This document shows, one piece after another, positions 16,962-25,177 of a stretch of DNA of 64,000 bases. Origin of the DNA: Streptomyces sp. MMG1533. Lineage in GTDB: Bacteria > Actinomycetota > Actinomycetes > Streptomycetales > Streptomycetaceae. The DNA lies in contig NZ_LGDG01000178.1 in NCBI RefSeq assembly GCF_001279775.1, positions 40,609 to 104,608 of the forward strand, read 5' to 3'. The notes under the pieces are model-generated. The model saw only the letters and a program-made list of their open reading frames with translations. It made no database searches and was not told the DNA's origin. The position numbers were made by a program, and so were the translations under genes. Every line of letters starts with the position of its first letter. The stretch's first letter is position 1.

Positions 16962-16984
16962 CAAGCGTGGGGGACAATGGGGGT

Positions 16985-18142
16985 GTGAACAGGACGAACG
17001 GCAGGACGAACGGCAGGACGTACGGCAGTGGGTCAGCCAGTGGGTCCGGCGGTGCCAATCTGCTCGCGCTGCGCAGCCACAACGCCGCGCTGGTGCTCGA
17101 CCTGCTGCGCACTGCGGGCTCGGACGGCATCAGCCGCCTCGAACTCGCCGAGCGGACCGGCCTGACCCCCCAGGCCGTCAGCAAGATCACCGCCCGGCTC
17201 CGGGAGGAGGGGCTGGCGGCGGAGGCCGGGCAGCGCGCGTCGACGGGCGGCAAGCCGCGCACGGTGCTGCGGCTGGTGCCGGGGGCCGGACACGCGATCG
17301 GAGTCCATCTGGACCGCGACGAACTGCGTGCGGTCCTTGTCGACCTGATCGGGACCGTGGTCGGCGAACGCCGGGCCACGCTGGACCTGGGCGCGCGTGC
17401 GGAGGTCGTGGTGGGGGCGGTGGCGCGAGAGGCCGAGTGCTTGGTGGCGGAGAGACTCGAAGCCTCTGGCACACCGCTCGCCCACGCCACCTCCCTCCTC
17501 GGCCTCGGCGTCGCCCTCCCCGGCCCTCTCGACCACGCCCGAGGCGTGCTGCACCGGGTCACCGGGTTTCCCGAGTGGGACGGGTTTCCGCTGAGGTCCG
17601 CGCTGGTACAGCGGCTCGGGGTGCCCGTCGTCGTCGACAAGGACACCAACGCGGCGGCGCTCGGGCTGGCCGTGGCGGGACACGGCGGCGGGGGTGGGTC
17701 CTTCGCCTATCTCCACCTCAGTACGGGGCTCGGCGCCGGACTCGTGATCGGCGGGGCCGTCCACCGGGGGGCGCGGACCGGCGCGGGGGAGTTCGGCCAC
17801 CAGGTTCTCCAACTGGACGGGCCGCGCTGCGAGTGCGGGAACCGGGGCTGCATCGAGACCCTGTGCCTGGGCGCGGTGGCACGCGGCGAGATCGCGGAGG
17901 CGGCGCGGGTACTGGGCGAGGGCGCCGCGAACCTCGTCGCACTGCTGGACATCGACCTCGTCCTGCTCGGCGGCCGTACGGTCACCGCGACCCCGGATGC
18001 CTTCGTACGAGGGGTCGCGATCGTTCTCGACGCCCGCGCCCGGGGTGTGATGCCGGTGCCGGTGCGGATCGCCCCCGGCGGGGTCGCGGAAGGCGCGGCC
18101 CAGCTGCTGCTGGCGCCGCTGTTCGGGCGGGGCGACGGGTGA
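16985..18142 (+). CDS. ROK-family transcriptional repressor
   Basis: 385 residues. A winged helix-turn-helix near the N-terminus (LELAERTGLTPQAVSKITARL, about 45-65) is joined to a ROK sugar-kinase-like domain: DKDTNAAALG, STGLGAGLVIGG, TGAGEFGHQVL and the zinc signature CECGNRGCIE. The protein probably senses a sugar or sugar derivative and represses the divergent Gfo/Idh-DUF336 pair and itself through the palindrome at 16935. GTG at 16985, after GGGGG, is chosen; an in-frame GTG at 16967 is possible. The N-terminus has an odd NRTNGRTNGRTYG repeat before the helix-turn-helix. Confidence 0.9.
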   Translation: MNRTNGRTNGRTYGSGSASGSGGANLLALRSHNAALVLDLLRTAGSDGISRLELAERTGLTPQAVSKITARLREEGLAAEAGQRASTGGKPRTVLRLVPGAGHAIGVHLDRDELRAVLVDLIGTVVGERRATLDLGARAEVVVGAVAREAECLVAERLEASGTPLAHATSLLGLGVALPGPLDHARGVLHRVTGFPEWDGFPLRSALVQRLGVPVVVDKDTNAAALGLAVAGHGGGGGSFAYLHLSTGLGAGLVIGGAVHRGARTGAGEFGHQVLQLDGPRCECGNRGCIETLCLGAVARGEIAEAARVLGEGAANLVALLDIDLVLLGGRTVTATPDAFVRGVAIVLDARARGVMPVPVRIAPGGVAEGAAQLLLAPLFGRGDG

Positions 18143-18584
18143 CGCAGGCCCGTTTGTGCGCGCGGGTCGGGTGTGACCGAGCGGGGCGGGTCGCGCAGCC
18201 GGGCGCTGACGAGGTGCGGCACCTCTTCGGGTCGGGAGCCGCCCCAACGGCACGACTGCACGACTGCACGCGGACTGCGTGGCGCGACTGATGGCGGGTT
18301 GACCGCCCGCGGTTGGGCGAGGGCGGGCGCAGCTTGATGGGTACGGCAGCCCGCAGCCGCAGCCCGCAGCCGCAGCCGCAGCCGCAGCCCGCGTGGCGCG
18401 ACTGCCCGCGGCTGGACGGCAGGCGACTTTCCGCGGTCTGTGCGGCTTGGCTGCCCGCAGGCTGCCTGCCCTGCTCGCCCGTCGCACGCACCCCCGCCAA
18501 TCGGGCGGAATCCCGCCGCCATCGGTGCCCCGTCCGGCATGGCACCGTCGCCGCCCCACCCCCACCCGGCATGGTCATGTGTTC
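18143..18584. other. intergenic region with (CGCAGC)n tract and dispersed repeats
   Basis: 442 bases without a convincing gene. At 18351-18392 there is a CGCAGC hexamer tract, imperfect, about seven units. At 18240-18259 GCCCCAACGGCACGACTGC recurs in nearly the same form at 56803-56821, next to the palindromic repeat there, so both belong to dispersed Streptomyces elements. The promoter of the LARTG surface protein must be in the right half. Confidence 0.6.
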
Positions 18585-19364
18585 ATGCGACTGCCCATGC
18601 TCATGCCCGTGCCCGCATCCGCATCCCTCTGCCTCGCAGCCGCCGCCTCCCTCGTGACCACACCGGCGCACGCCGACTCCTCCTGCGCCACCCCCGGTGA
18701 CCGGGCCTTCCCGGTGACCACCCGGATCCACGGCGGCCCCGACTCCTACGAGGCCGGGGGCGGTTACGGCACCTGGTACCTGGACCTCACCAACACCACC
18801 ACCCGGACCTGCACGAACATCCACCCTGTGGTCGTCCTCGCCGACGACGAGCGGTCCCTCGAGCCCTCCCAGCCCCGCCTGGAGTTCTACGACGGCACAG
18901 CGCAGGGCGGCACCCGCCCCCGCCCCGTCCGCCTAGAGCGCACCGACGCCGACGAACTCGTGGGCGTCTTCGCCGACGAGCAGGCCGGCTTCCCCGGCTT
19001 CACCGTCGGCCCCGGAAAGACCCTCACCGTGAAGGTCCGGCTCGCGGTCACCTCGGACGCGGTACCGAACGAGGTCACCGCCAACGCGGCCGTCGTGCAA
19101 CGCCACGACGACGACGGCGACTGGATCGGCCAGTCCAACGACTACCGCTTCGGCATCGACACCGGACCGGCCCCGGAGCGCAGCCCGGCCTCCGAATCCA
19201 CGGCACCCACCGCACCCACCCCCGACCGCTTCCCCTTCGCCGACGAAGCCGAGGAACTCGCCCGCACCGGCCGCCCCGGCTTCCCCGTGGTCGCCGCCCT
19301 CGTGGCCACGGCCCTGCTGCTCCTCACCGGCGGCGCCCTGGTGCTGGCCCGCAGACGCCGCTGA
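18585..19364 (+). CDS. LAxTG-anchored secreted surface protein
   Basis: 259 residues from ATG at 18585. A signal peptide ends at TTPAHA (about residue 30). The mature part is a beta-rich domain of about 165 residues with two cysteines (TCTNIHP region) and no recognised enzyme motif. A Pro/Ser/Thr-rich wall-spanning stretch (about 195-215) leads to the sorting signal LARTG (225-229), a hydrophobic segment and ARRRR. LAxTG is the class E sortase recognition type; such a sortase is encoded at 11042. The protein is therefore predicted to be covalently linked to peptidoglycan. The ribosome site is weak and ATG at 18597 is an alternative. Confidence 0.85.
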   Translation: MRLPMLMPVPASASLCLAAAASLVTTPAHADSSCATPGDRAFPVTTRIHGGPDSYEAGGGYGTWYLDLTNTTTRTCTNIHPVVVLADDERSLEPSQPRLEFYDGTAQGGTRPRPVRLERTDADELVGVFADEQAGFPGFTVGPGKTLTVKVRLAVTSDAVPNEVTANAAVVQRHDDDGDWIGQSNDYRFGIDTGPAPERSPASESTAPTAPTPDRFPFADEAEELARTGRPGFPVVAALVATALLLLTGGALVLARRRR

Positions 19365-19482
19365 ACCGGTCTTCCGCCTTCCCAGCAGAAACTGGCCATT
19401 CCCCAAGATCCGGCCACTGTTTAGGCTGGGGCGCACCCAGCACCGCGTACATGCGGCATGCGTACGGCAGGAGATCCCGCAC

Positions 19483-20262
19483 ATGGCAGACCGCAGGCCC
19501 ATCGAGTCGTGGCTCACCGACATGGACGGTGTGCTCATCCACGAGGGCGTACCGATCCCCGGCGCCGACGCCTTCCTCAAGAGGCTGCGCGAGTCCGGGA
19601 AGCCCTTCCTGGTCCTCACCAACAACTCGATCTACACCCCGCGCGACCTGCACGCCCGGCTGCGGCGCATGGGTCTGGACGTGCCGGTCGAATCCATCTG
19701 GACCTCGGCCCTGGCCACCGCCCAGTTCCTGGACGACCAGCGGCCGGGCGGATCGGCGTACGTCATCGGCGAGGCGGGCCTGACCACCGCGCTGCACGAC
19801 ATCGGGTACATCCTCACCGACCACGAACCCGACTACGTCGTCCTCGGCGAGACCCGCACGTACTCCTTCGAGGCCATGACCAAGGCCGTACGGCTCATCG
19901 AGGCCGGCGCCCGCTTCATCGCCACCAACCCCGACGAGACCGGCCCCTCCACCGAGGGCCCCCTCCCCGCGACCGGTGCCGTCGCCGCGCTGATCACCAA
20001 GGCGACCGGCAGGCAGCCGTACTTCGCGGGCAAGCCGAACCCTCTGATGATGCGGACCGGCCTCAACGCGATCGGCGCCCACTCCGAGACCAGCGCCATG
20101 ATCGGCGACCGGATGGACACCGACGTGCTGGCCGGCATGGAGGCCGGAATGCAGACGTTCCTGGTGCTCACCGGCCTGACCCGGCCCGAGCAGGTCGAGA
20201 ACTTCCCGTACCGGCCGTCGAAGGTCGTGGACTCGATCGCGGATCTCGTCGACCGGGTCTGA
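19483..20262 (+). CDS. HAD-IIA family phosphatase (NagD-like)
   Basis: 259 residues, the usual size for the family. HAD motif [13 protein letters not shown] with the nucleophile Asp, motif II VLTNNS, motif III lysine in [10 protein letters not shown] and motif [19 protein letters not shown] are all in order, with the IIA-type cap between motifs II and III. It hydrolyses small phosphate esters such as nucleotide or sugar phosphates; the substrate is not predictable. ATG at 19483 has GGAG 9 bases upstream. It stands alone between the surface-protein gene and the secreted-protein/sortase pair on the same strand. Confidence 0.9.
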   Translation: MADRRPIESWLTDMDGVLIHEGVPIPGADAFLKRLRESGKPFLVLTNNSIYTPRDLHARLRRMGLDVPVESIWTSALATAQFLDDQRPGGSAYVIGEAGLTTALHDIGYILTDHEPDYVVLGETRTYSFEAMTKAVRLIEAGARFIATNPDETGPSTEGPLPATGAVAALITKATGRQPYFAGKPNPLMMRTGLNAIGAHSETSAMIGDRMDTDVLAGMEAGMQTFLVLTGLTRPEQVENFPYRPSKVVDSIADLVDRV

Positions 20263-20365
20263 AACCCCACCGGCCGGGAACATGACCCGTTCGGAGCAGT
20301 GCGGCCCCGCTGAGGATGCGGGGCCGCGGCCCGAGGGGGAGGCTCCAGGTATCTGGAGGTTCACG

Positions 20366-20926
20366 ATGCGTTCCATACGTCTCACTCTCTGTACCGGCCT
20401 GATGCTCGGCACCGCCCTCACCCCCGCGGCGTACGCGGCGGACGGAGGGGGCATCGCGGTGACCCCCTCGTCCCCCGCCCCCGGTACCGACATCGCGCTG
20501 CGGGTCTCCGGCTGCACGGCCGCGACCGCCACGGCCGTCTCCGCCGCCTTCGTCGCGGAGGCCCGGCTCACCGGCGCCGACGGCACGCTCATCGGCGAGA
20601 CCCGCATCCGCACCTCGCTCAGGGCGGGCTCGTACGACGTGAAGGTCACCTGCGGCGGCACCGACCGCACGGCCGCCCTGACCGTCGTGGAGAAGTCCTC
20701 GCAGTCCGGCCGGCCGACGCCTGAGCCCACCGCCCCGGCCTCCCCGGTCGCCCCCGTGCACGCGGGTGGCGGCGGCACCGCGCACCTCGCCGCCGTGAAC
20801 ACCGCCGAGGAGACCAGGCCCGCCGGCCCCGGTACCGGGCACGCCGTGATCGGGCTGATCCTCGCCGCGGCCGCCGCGGTGGCCGTCGTGCTCCGGAGTA
20901 CCCGCCGGAGCCGCGGGACGGGCTGA
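20366..20926 (+). CDS. secreted protein with C-terminal membrane segment, partner of the class F sortase
   Basis: 186 residues. A signal peptide MRSIRLTLCTGLMLGTALTP ending AAYA is followed by a compact beta-sandwich-like domain (residues about 30-115) with two cysteines, a Pro/Thr linker, and a C-terminal hydrophobic anchor (about 160-178) followed by RSTRRSRGTG. No canonical LPxTG is seen; GPGTG directly before the anchor may be a degenerate signal. No function is known. ATG at 20366 has GGAGG at 7 bases. The sortase gene starts 6 bp after its stop, so the two are one operon and probably function together. Confidence 0.75.
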   Translation: MRSIRLTLCTGLMLGTALTPAAYAADGGGIAVTPSSPAPGTDIALRVSGCTAATATAVSAAFVAEARLTGADGTLIGETRIRTSLRAGSYDVKVTCGGTDRTAALTVVEKSSQSGRPTPEPTAPASPVAPVHAGGGGTAHLAAVNTAEETRPAGPGTGHAVIGLILAAAAAVAVVLRSTRRSRGTG

Positions 20927-20932
20927 CCCGCC

Positions 20933-21598
20933 ATGTCCGACCACGAACGTTCCTCCGGCTCCGGCCGTCTGCTGACCGGCGTGGCCTGGGCGGTGCTGCT
21001 GCTCGGGCTGTGGCTGTGGGGGCGCGAGGTGACCGACGTACGGCAAGGGATATCCGCGCCGACCACGGGTGACATGGCGGCGGTCGGGCGGCCGCCCGAG
21101 GTGGAGCTGCCGCCCGCACACCGGCCGCTCGGCGCGGCCGTGCCGCAGCGCGTCGACATCCCCTTCCTCGGGGTGCAGGCGCCGGTGGTGGCGCGGGGGC
21201 TCGACGGGGCGGGGGCGATCGAGCCGCCGCCGTTCGACCGGTCCGAGGTCGTGGGGTGGTACGCGGGCGGCGTCAAGCCGGGGGCGGCCGGGACCGCGCT
21301 GATGGTGGGGCACGTCGACACCGAGACCCGGCCCGCCGTCTTCTACAAGCTCAGCTCCCTCAAGCCCGGCGAGACGGTCCGGGTGCTCCGCGACGACGGC
21401 AAGCTCGCCGAGTTCACCGTGGACGACGTCCAGGTCGTCACCCGCGACGACTTCGACGCACAGCAGGCGTACGGTCCCCGCGAGTCCGGACGCGCCGAAC
21501 TGCGGCTGATCACCTGCGGCGGCAGCTTCGACCGGGCGAGCCGCAGCTACACGGCCAACGTGATCGTCTCGGCGTACCTCACGGGCACGGGCCTCTAG
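20933..21598 (+). CDS. class F sortase
   Basis: 221 residues. An N-terminal membrane anchor (about 13-29) is followed by a linker and the sortase domain from about residue 72. Catalytic residues: His in GTALMVGHVDTE, Cys in LRLITCGGSFD and Arg in ASRSYTANVI. The LITCGG form is typical of class F sortases of Actinobacteria, whose substrates usually carry LPxTG. It is co-transcribed with the secreted protein immediately upstream. Unlike the class E enzyme at 11042 its linker is short. No terminator hairpin was seen after it. Confidence 0.9.
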   Translation: MSDHERSSGSGRLLTGVAWAVLLLGLWLWGREVTDVRQGISAPTTGDMAAVGRPPEVELPPAHRPLGAAVPQRVDIPFLGVQAPVVARGLDGAGAIEPPPFDRSEVVGWYAGGVKPGAAGTALMVGHVDTETRPAVFYKLSSLKPGETVRVLRDDGKLAEFTVDDVQVVTRDDFDAQQAYGPRESGRAELRLITCGGSFDRASRSYTANVIVSAYLTGTGL

Positions 21599-22139
21599 GA
21601 GTACCCGCGGCCTGGTCCCGACGTCCCCGCACCGCGGAGGAAGTCACCGTCGGCGCGGACCTGGAGGTGAACAGTGACGTCTTCCGGGCGGCACCTGCCC
21701 GGTCGGCGACCCGCTCCCCCTGAAGCCGCCGACCGGGCTGGTCCTCAACCGCGCGCGCACGGGCTGCGGGAGTAGCCCGGCGCCGGCGCGGGAGGCTTGA
21801 GTGGCCGGGGGCTTGGGCCGTATGAGGAGACTCTAGAACGGATGAGCGCTGGGGCCCAGGGGTCGTCTGACGCCAAGTCCCGGCACGGTGGCTCTCCGTC
21901 ATCCGCGCTGGTGATGCGAAGTCCGGCAGGGTGGTGAGCGGTTACTACGACGGTTCGTCGAAGGGCCTCTCCAACTCCCGGCGCACTTCGGTGTCGTCCG
22001 CGAGCCGCTCGTTGACCGCGCGCGTACCTCGACGACCGGTGCTGTAACAGCTCTCGGACAAGGCTCGGACGACCTCGTGGTCGACGCGACGGGTGTGTCA
22101 GGATTGAGACTTGGAACGGTGCACCCAAGGGGGAGTTGG
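21599..22139. other. intergenic region before the GH6 gene
   Basis: 541 bases. Only short doubtful reading frames are present and none has a signal or known motif. A short palindrome GCTGT-A-ACAGC lies at 22041-22051, about 90 bases before the GH6 start, and could be a control site. The promoter of the GH6 gene must be here. Nothing else was recognised. Confidence 0.5.
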
Positions 22140-23165
22140 ATGTACGTCAGCAGGGGGGCTGGAACACGAGCTTCCGCGGCGGTGGTGCTGGGGGCGGCAC
22201 TGCTGATCGCGGGGTGTTCCTCATCGGGAGACGGGGAGGACAAGGAGAACGACGGCGCCGGCGCCGGGATCACCCAACAGCCCAAGGCGACCGACCCGTT
22301 CTGGGTCAACCCGGACGGCAACGCGGCGGAGCAGGTGGCCGCCTACGAGAAGGCCGACAAGAAGTCGGACGCCGAGCAGATCCGCAAGATCGCCGAGCAG
22401 CCGACCGGTGAGTGGATCGGCGTGGAGAACCCGGAGCAGGAGGCACGCGGCTTCACCGAGGCCGCGGAGAAGGCCGACCGCACGGCCCTGTTGGTCCTCT
22501 ACAACATCCCGCACCGCGACTGCGGCCAGTACTCGCAGGGAGGCGCCGCCGACGGCGACGCCTACCGGACCTGGATCGACGGCGTGGCCAAGGGCATCGG
22601 CGACCGCTCGACGACGGTGATCCTGGAGCCGGACGCCCTGCTGCACCTGGTCGACGGCTGCACGGGCGAGGAGTTCCACGAGGAGCGCTACGCCCTGCTC
22701 ACCGAGGCCGTGGGCAAGCTCCAGGCCCTGAAGAACACCAAGGTCTACCTCGACGCGGGCAACGCCGGCTGGGGCCACCCCGACCAGATCTTCGAGCCCC
22801 TCCAGCGCGCGGGCATCGACCAGGCCGACGGCTTCTCCGTCAACGTCTCCAACTTCTACTCCACCAAGGACTCCATCGCCTACGGCAAGGACCTCTCCTC
22901 GAAGGTGGGCGACAAGCCCTTCGTCATCGACACCAGCCGCAACGGCAACGGCCCCTACACGGGCGGCAACCCCGACGAACGCTGGTGCAACCCGCCGGGC
23001 CGGGCACTGGGGGAGACCCCGACGACCAAGACGGCGGACCCCTTGGTGGACGCGTACGTCTGGGTCAAGCGCCCGGGAGAGTCGGACGGCGAGTGCAAGG
23101 GCGGCCCGAAGGCGGGCGAGTGGTGGGCGGACTACGCACTGAAGCTGGCCAAGGCTTCCGGATAG
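22140..23165 (+). CDS. cslZ: GH6 endoglucanase lipoprotein, CslZ-like
   Basis: 341 residues. A lipoprotein signal peptide with lipobox LIAGC (about residue 23) places it on the outer face of the membrane. GH6 marks: VILEPDALLHL with the catalytic acid, YLDAGNAGWGHPD, and the C-terminal block FVIDTSRNGNGPYTG through RWCNPPGRALGE to DAYVWVKRPGESDG. GH6 enzymes hydrolyse beta-1,4-glucan with inversion. Next to cslA and glxA the homologue is named CslZ and is thought to trim the glycan made by CslA during export to hyphal tips. ATG at 22140 has GGGGAG 5 bases upstream. It is convergent with glxA across a strong hairpin. Confidence 0.85.
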   Translation: MYVSRGAGTRASAAVVLGAALLIAGCSSSGDGEDKENDGAGAGITQQPKATDPFWVNPDGNAAEQVAAYEKADKKSDAEQIRKIAEQPTGEWIGVENPEQEARGFTEAAEKADRTALLVLYNIPHRDCGQYSQGGAADGDAYRTWIDGVAKGIGDRSTTVILEPDALLHLVDGCTGEEFHEERYALLTEAVGKLQALKNTKVYLDAGNAGWGHPDQIFEPLQRAGIDQADGFSVNVSNFYSTKDSIAYGKDLSSKVGDKPFVIDTSRNGNGPYTGGNPDERWCNPPGRALGETPTTKTADPLVDAYVWVKRPGESDGECKGGPKAGEWWADYALKLAKASG

Positions 23166-23180
23166 TCCCCGCTACGTGAC

Positions 23181-23213
23181 TGGGGGCGCCCTCCGTGACG
23201 GAGGGCGCCCCCA
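23181..23213. terminator. bidirectional terminator between cslZ and glxA
   Basis: A perfect hairpin with 15-base arms starting TGGGGGCGCCCTCCG and a TGA loop, centred in the 74-bp convergent gap. It would serve both transcripts. Confidence 0.85.
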
Positions 23214-23239
23214 AGTGCGTTGTGCCGCTGGGCCACCTG

Positions 23240-25177
23240 CTAGGGCACCTTCACCCACTGCGCCTTGCTCGGCGTCCCCTGGTCGTCGTTCACGAACACC
23301 ATGTACCACCCCGACTGAACAAGGTTCCTGCTCTTCGGCACGGTCACCGTGATCTTGTTCCCGGACACCTTGTAGTCCAGCGCGATGGACCGCTGATCCA
23401 CGTCGGTCACATGTGTCGACGCACTCGGCCGGATCAACCGCACCGACTTGATCGACGACGCGTGCTGCGAGGTGAACGTCCCCGACTCACCGCGCTCGAT
23501 GGTCTGCGGCCCCCCGGAGAGCGACGGTCGCGAACCCTGGTACAGATACGGCGGCGTGTAGATCTCGATCCGCTGCTCGAACGTCCCCGGCTTCGTGTTC
23601 GCCTTGTCCGCGTACAACGAGTCCGACCCGAAGAACATCACCCGACCGTCCGGCAGCAGCAGCGACCCGGAGTGGTAGTTCCGGCCCACCAGCGGATCGG
23701 CGACCTCCTCGAACGTGTTGGTGTCCGGGTGGTAGAGCCGCGCCTGCAGGATGTTGGAGTCACCGCGCCCGCGGTAGTCCTCCGAACCGCCCGACACCAG
23801 CACGGTGTCGTCCGGCAGCACCGAGGCCTGCGCGTACCGCGTGCCCTTCTCCAGCGTCGGCCCGTCCACGAACTTCGGGCTGTCCGCCTTCAGGTCGACG
23901 ATCCGCGTCTTGTTGCTGGACTGCTTGGACTCGCCGACCCCGCCACCGCCGATCACCATGTACTTCTCGTCCTGCGCCGGCGGCAGCAGCACGGTCCCGG
24001 ACGTCTCCAGCAGGTTCGGGTCGCTCAGCCCGGGAATCTTGGTGAACTTGTTGCTGTCCACGTCCCAGACACCCGGCTCGCGGCCCACGTCGTCCGGCCC
24101 GTAGCCCGCGTTCGAACCCGAGTAGAAGACCTTGCCGTTCTGCATCAGGAACAGCGCCGGGTACGTCGGGAACTGCCTGGTCTTCGGCAGGTAGGTCCAC
24201 TTCTTGGTCTCCGGGTCGAAGACCTCGTTCTTGCCCGGGACCAGCTGCCCGATGTCGTCGAGGCCGGAGACGCTGAGGATCTTCCCGTCGCTCAGGGTGG
24301 TGAGCGTCGGGTACCAGCGGGCCTCCTTCATCGGGTCGACCTTGATGTACTTCTCGGCGATCGGGTCGAACTCGAAGGCGTCCCGGATGCCCTGGAAGTC
24401 CTTCTTGTCGAGGGCGAGCTTCTGCGCGATGCCGTACGTGTTCTTGGCCTCGGCGCCGGACAGACCCTGGATGGTGTAGTTGTCCTGCGTGCCGGTCTCG
24501 TACTTGGCGCCGCTCTTCTGGGCCTCGACGTAGATACGGCCCAGACCCGGGGTGTTGCCGAGGAACTTGCCGGTCGCCTTGTCGAACTTCTTCGTCGCCC
24601 GCTCGACGACGACGGGGTCCTTCGACACGAAGGTCTTGCCGTTCTCCTTGCCCACGAACTTGGTACCCGCGGGCAGGGTGATCGGCTTGTCCGGGTTCTC
24701 GTTGTGGACGATCATCAGGCCGCCGGCCTTGGTGACATCACCCTTCAGCTTCTCGTACCGCTTGGTGCCGCCGGCGATCAGCAGGTTGCCGTTGGCGAGC
24801 TGAGTGTGGCCGGTGCAGAACAGGTCCTTGGGCGTCGGGACCTTCTTGATGGTGCCCTTGATCGGGTCCCAGATCCGGGTGTCGAACTTCTTGTCGTCGA
24901 AGTTGTCCTGGTTGTTGCCCGACCCCGCGACGAGCAGCACCTTGCCGGTGCGCAGCAGCGCCGCGTGGATGGTGTTCTGCCGGTACTCCTCCGGGAACTC
25001 GATGACGTCCCACTTGCCGTTCTCGGCTTTGTACTCCGGTTTGTTGATTTGGTACTGGTGGTATTTCTCGGTCCCGAAGCGGTAGAGCCACGGCCCGTTC
25101 ATCCCGGCCAGCGCGAGCACCACCGCCGTGCCGATCGCGAGTCGACGGGCGCGGCGGCGGCCTGCACGGTCGTTCAT
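23240..25177 (-). CDS. glxA: GlxA, mononuclear copper radical oxidase (galactose oxidase-like)
   Basis: 645 residues. An N-terminal signal anchor (about 13-31) is followed by a seven-bladed kelch propeller and a C-terminal Ig-like domain. Active-site residues are all present: Cys121 in DLFCTGHTQ and Tyr289 in ARWYPTL (the Cys-Tyr radical cofactor), Trp288, Tyr501-His502 in GRNYHSGSLLLPDG and His589 in STHVTDVDQR. These positions agree with published GlxA numbering as remembered. GlxA oxidises glycans at the hyphal tip using copper and oxygen and is needed for CslA-dependent glycan deposition and normal development. Its ATG overlaps the cslA stop by 4 bp, so the two are translationally coupled. 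Confidence 0.95.
   Translation of the reverse strand: MNDRAGRRRARRLAIGTAVVLALAGMNGPWLYRFGTEKYHQYQINKPEYKAENGKWDVIEFPEEYRQNTIHAALLRTGKVLLVAGSGNNQDNFDDKKFDTRIWDPIKGTIKKVPTPKDLFCTGHTQLANGNLLIAGGTKRYEKLKGDVTKAGGLMIVHNENPDKPITLPAGTKFVGKENGKTFVSKDPVVVERATKKFDKATGKFLGNTPGLGRIYVEAQKSGAKYETGTQDNYTIQGLSGAEAKNTYGIAQKLALDKKDFQGIRDAFEFDPIAEKYIKVDPMKEARWYPTLTTLSDGKILSVSGLDDIGQLVPGKNEVFDPETKKWTYLPKTRQFPTYPALFLMQNGKVFYSGSNAGYGPDDVGREPGVWDVDSNKFTKIPGLSDPNLLETSGTVLLPPAQDEKYMVIGGGGVGESKQSSNKTRIVDLKADSPKFVDGPTLEKGTRYAQASVLPDDTVLVSGGSEDYRGRGDSNILQARLYHPDTNTFEEVADPLVGRNYHSGSLLLPDGRVMFFGSDSLYADKANTKPGTFEQRIEIYTPPYLYQGSRPSLSGGPQTIERGESGTFTSQHASSIKSVRLIRPSASTHVTDVDQRSIALDYKVSGNKITVTVPKSRNLVQSGWYMVFVNDDQGTPSKAQWVKVP

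Noticed and set aside
21599..22139. Small frames in the gap before the GH6 gene as possible gene remnants
   Set aside because: No start signal, no motif and no similarity I can recognise; left as intergenic.
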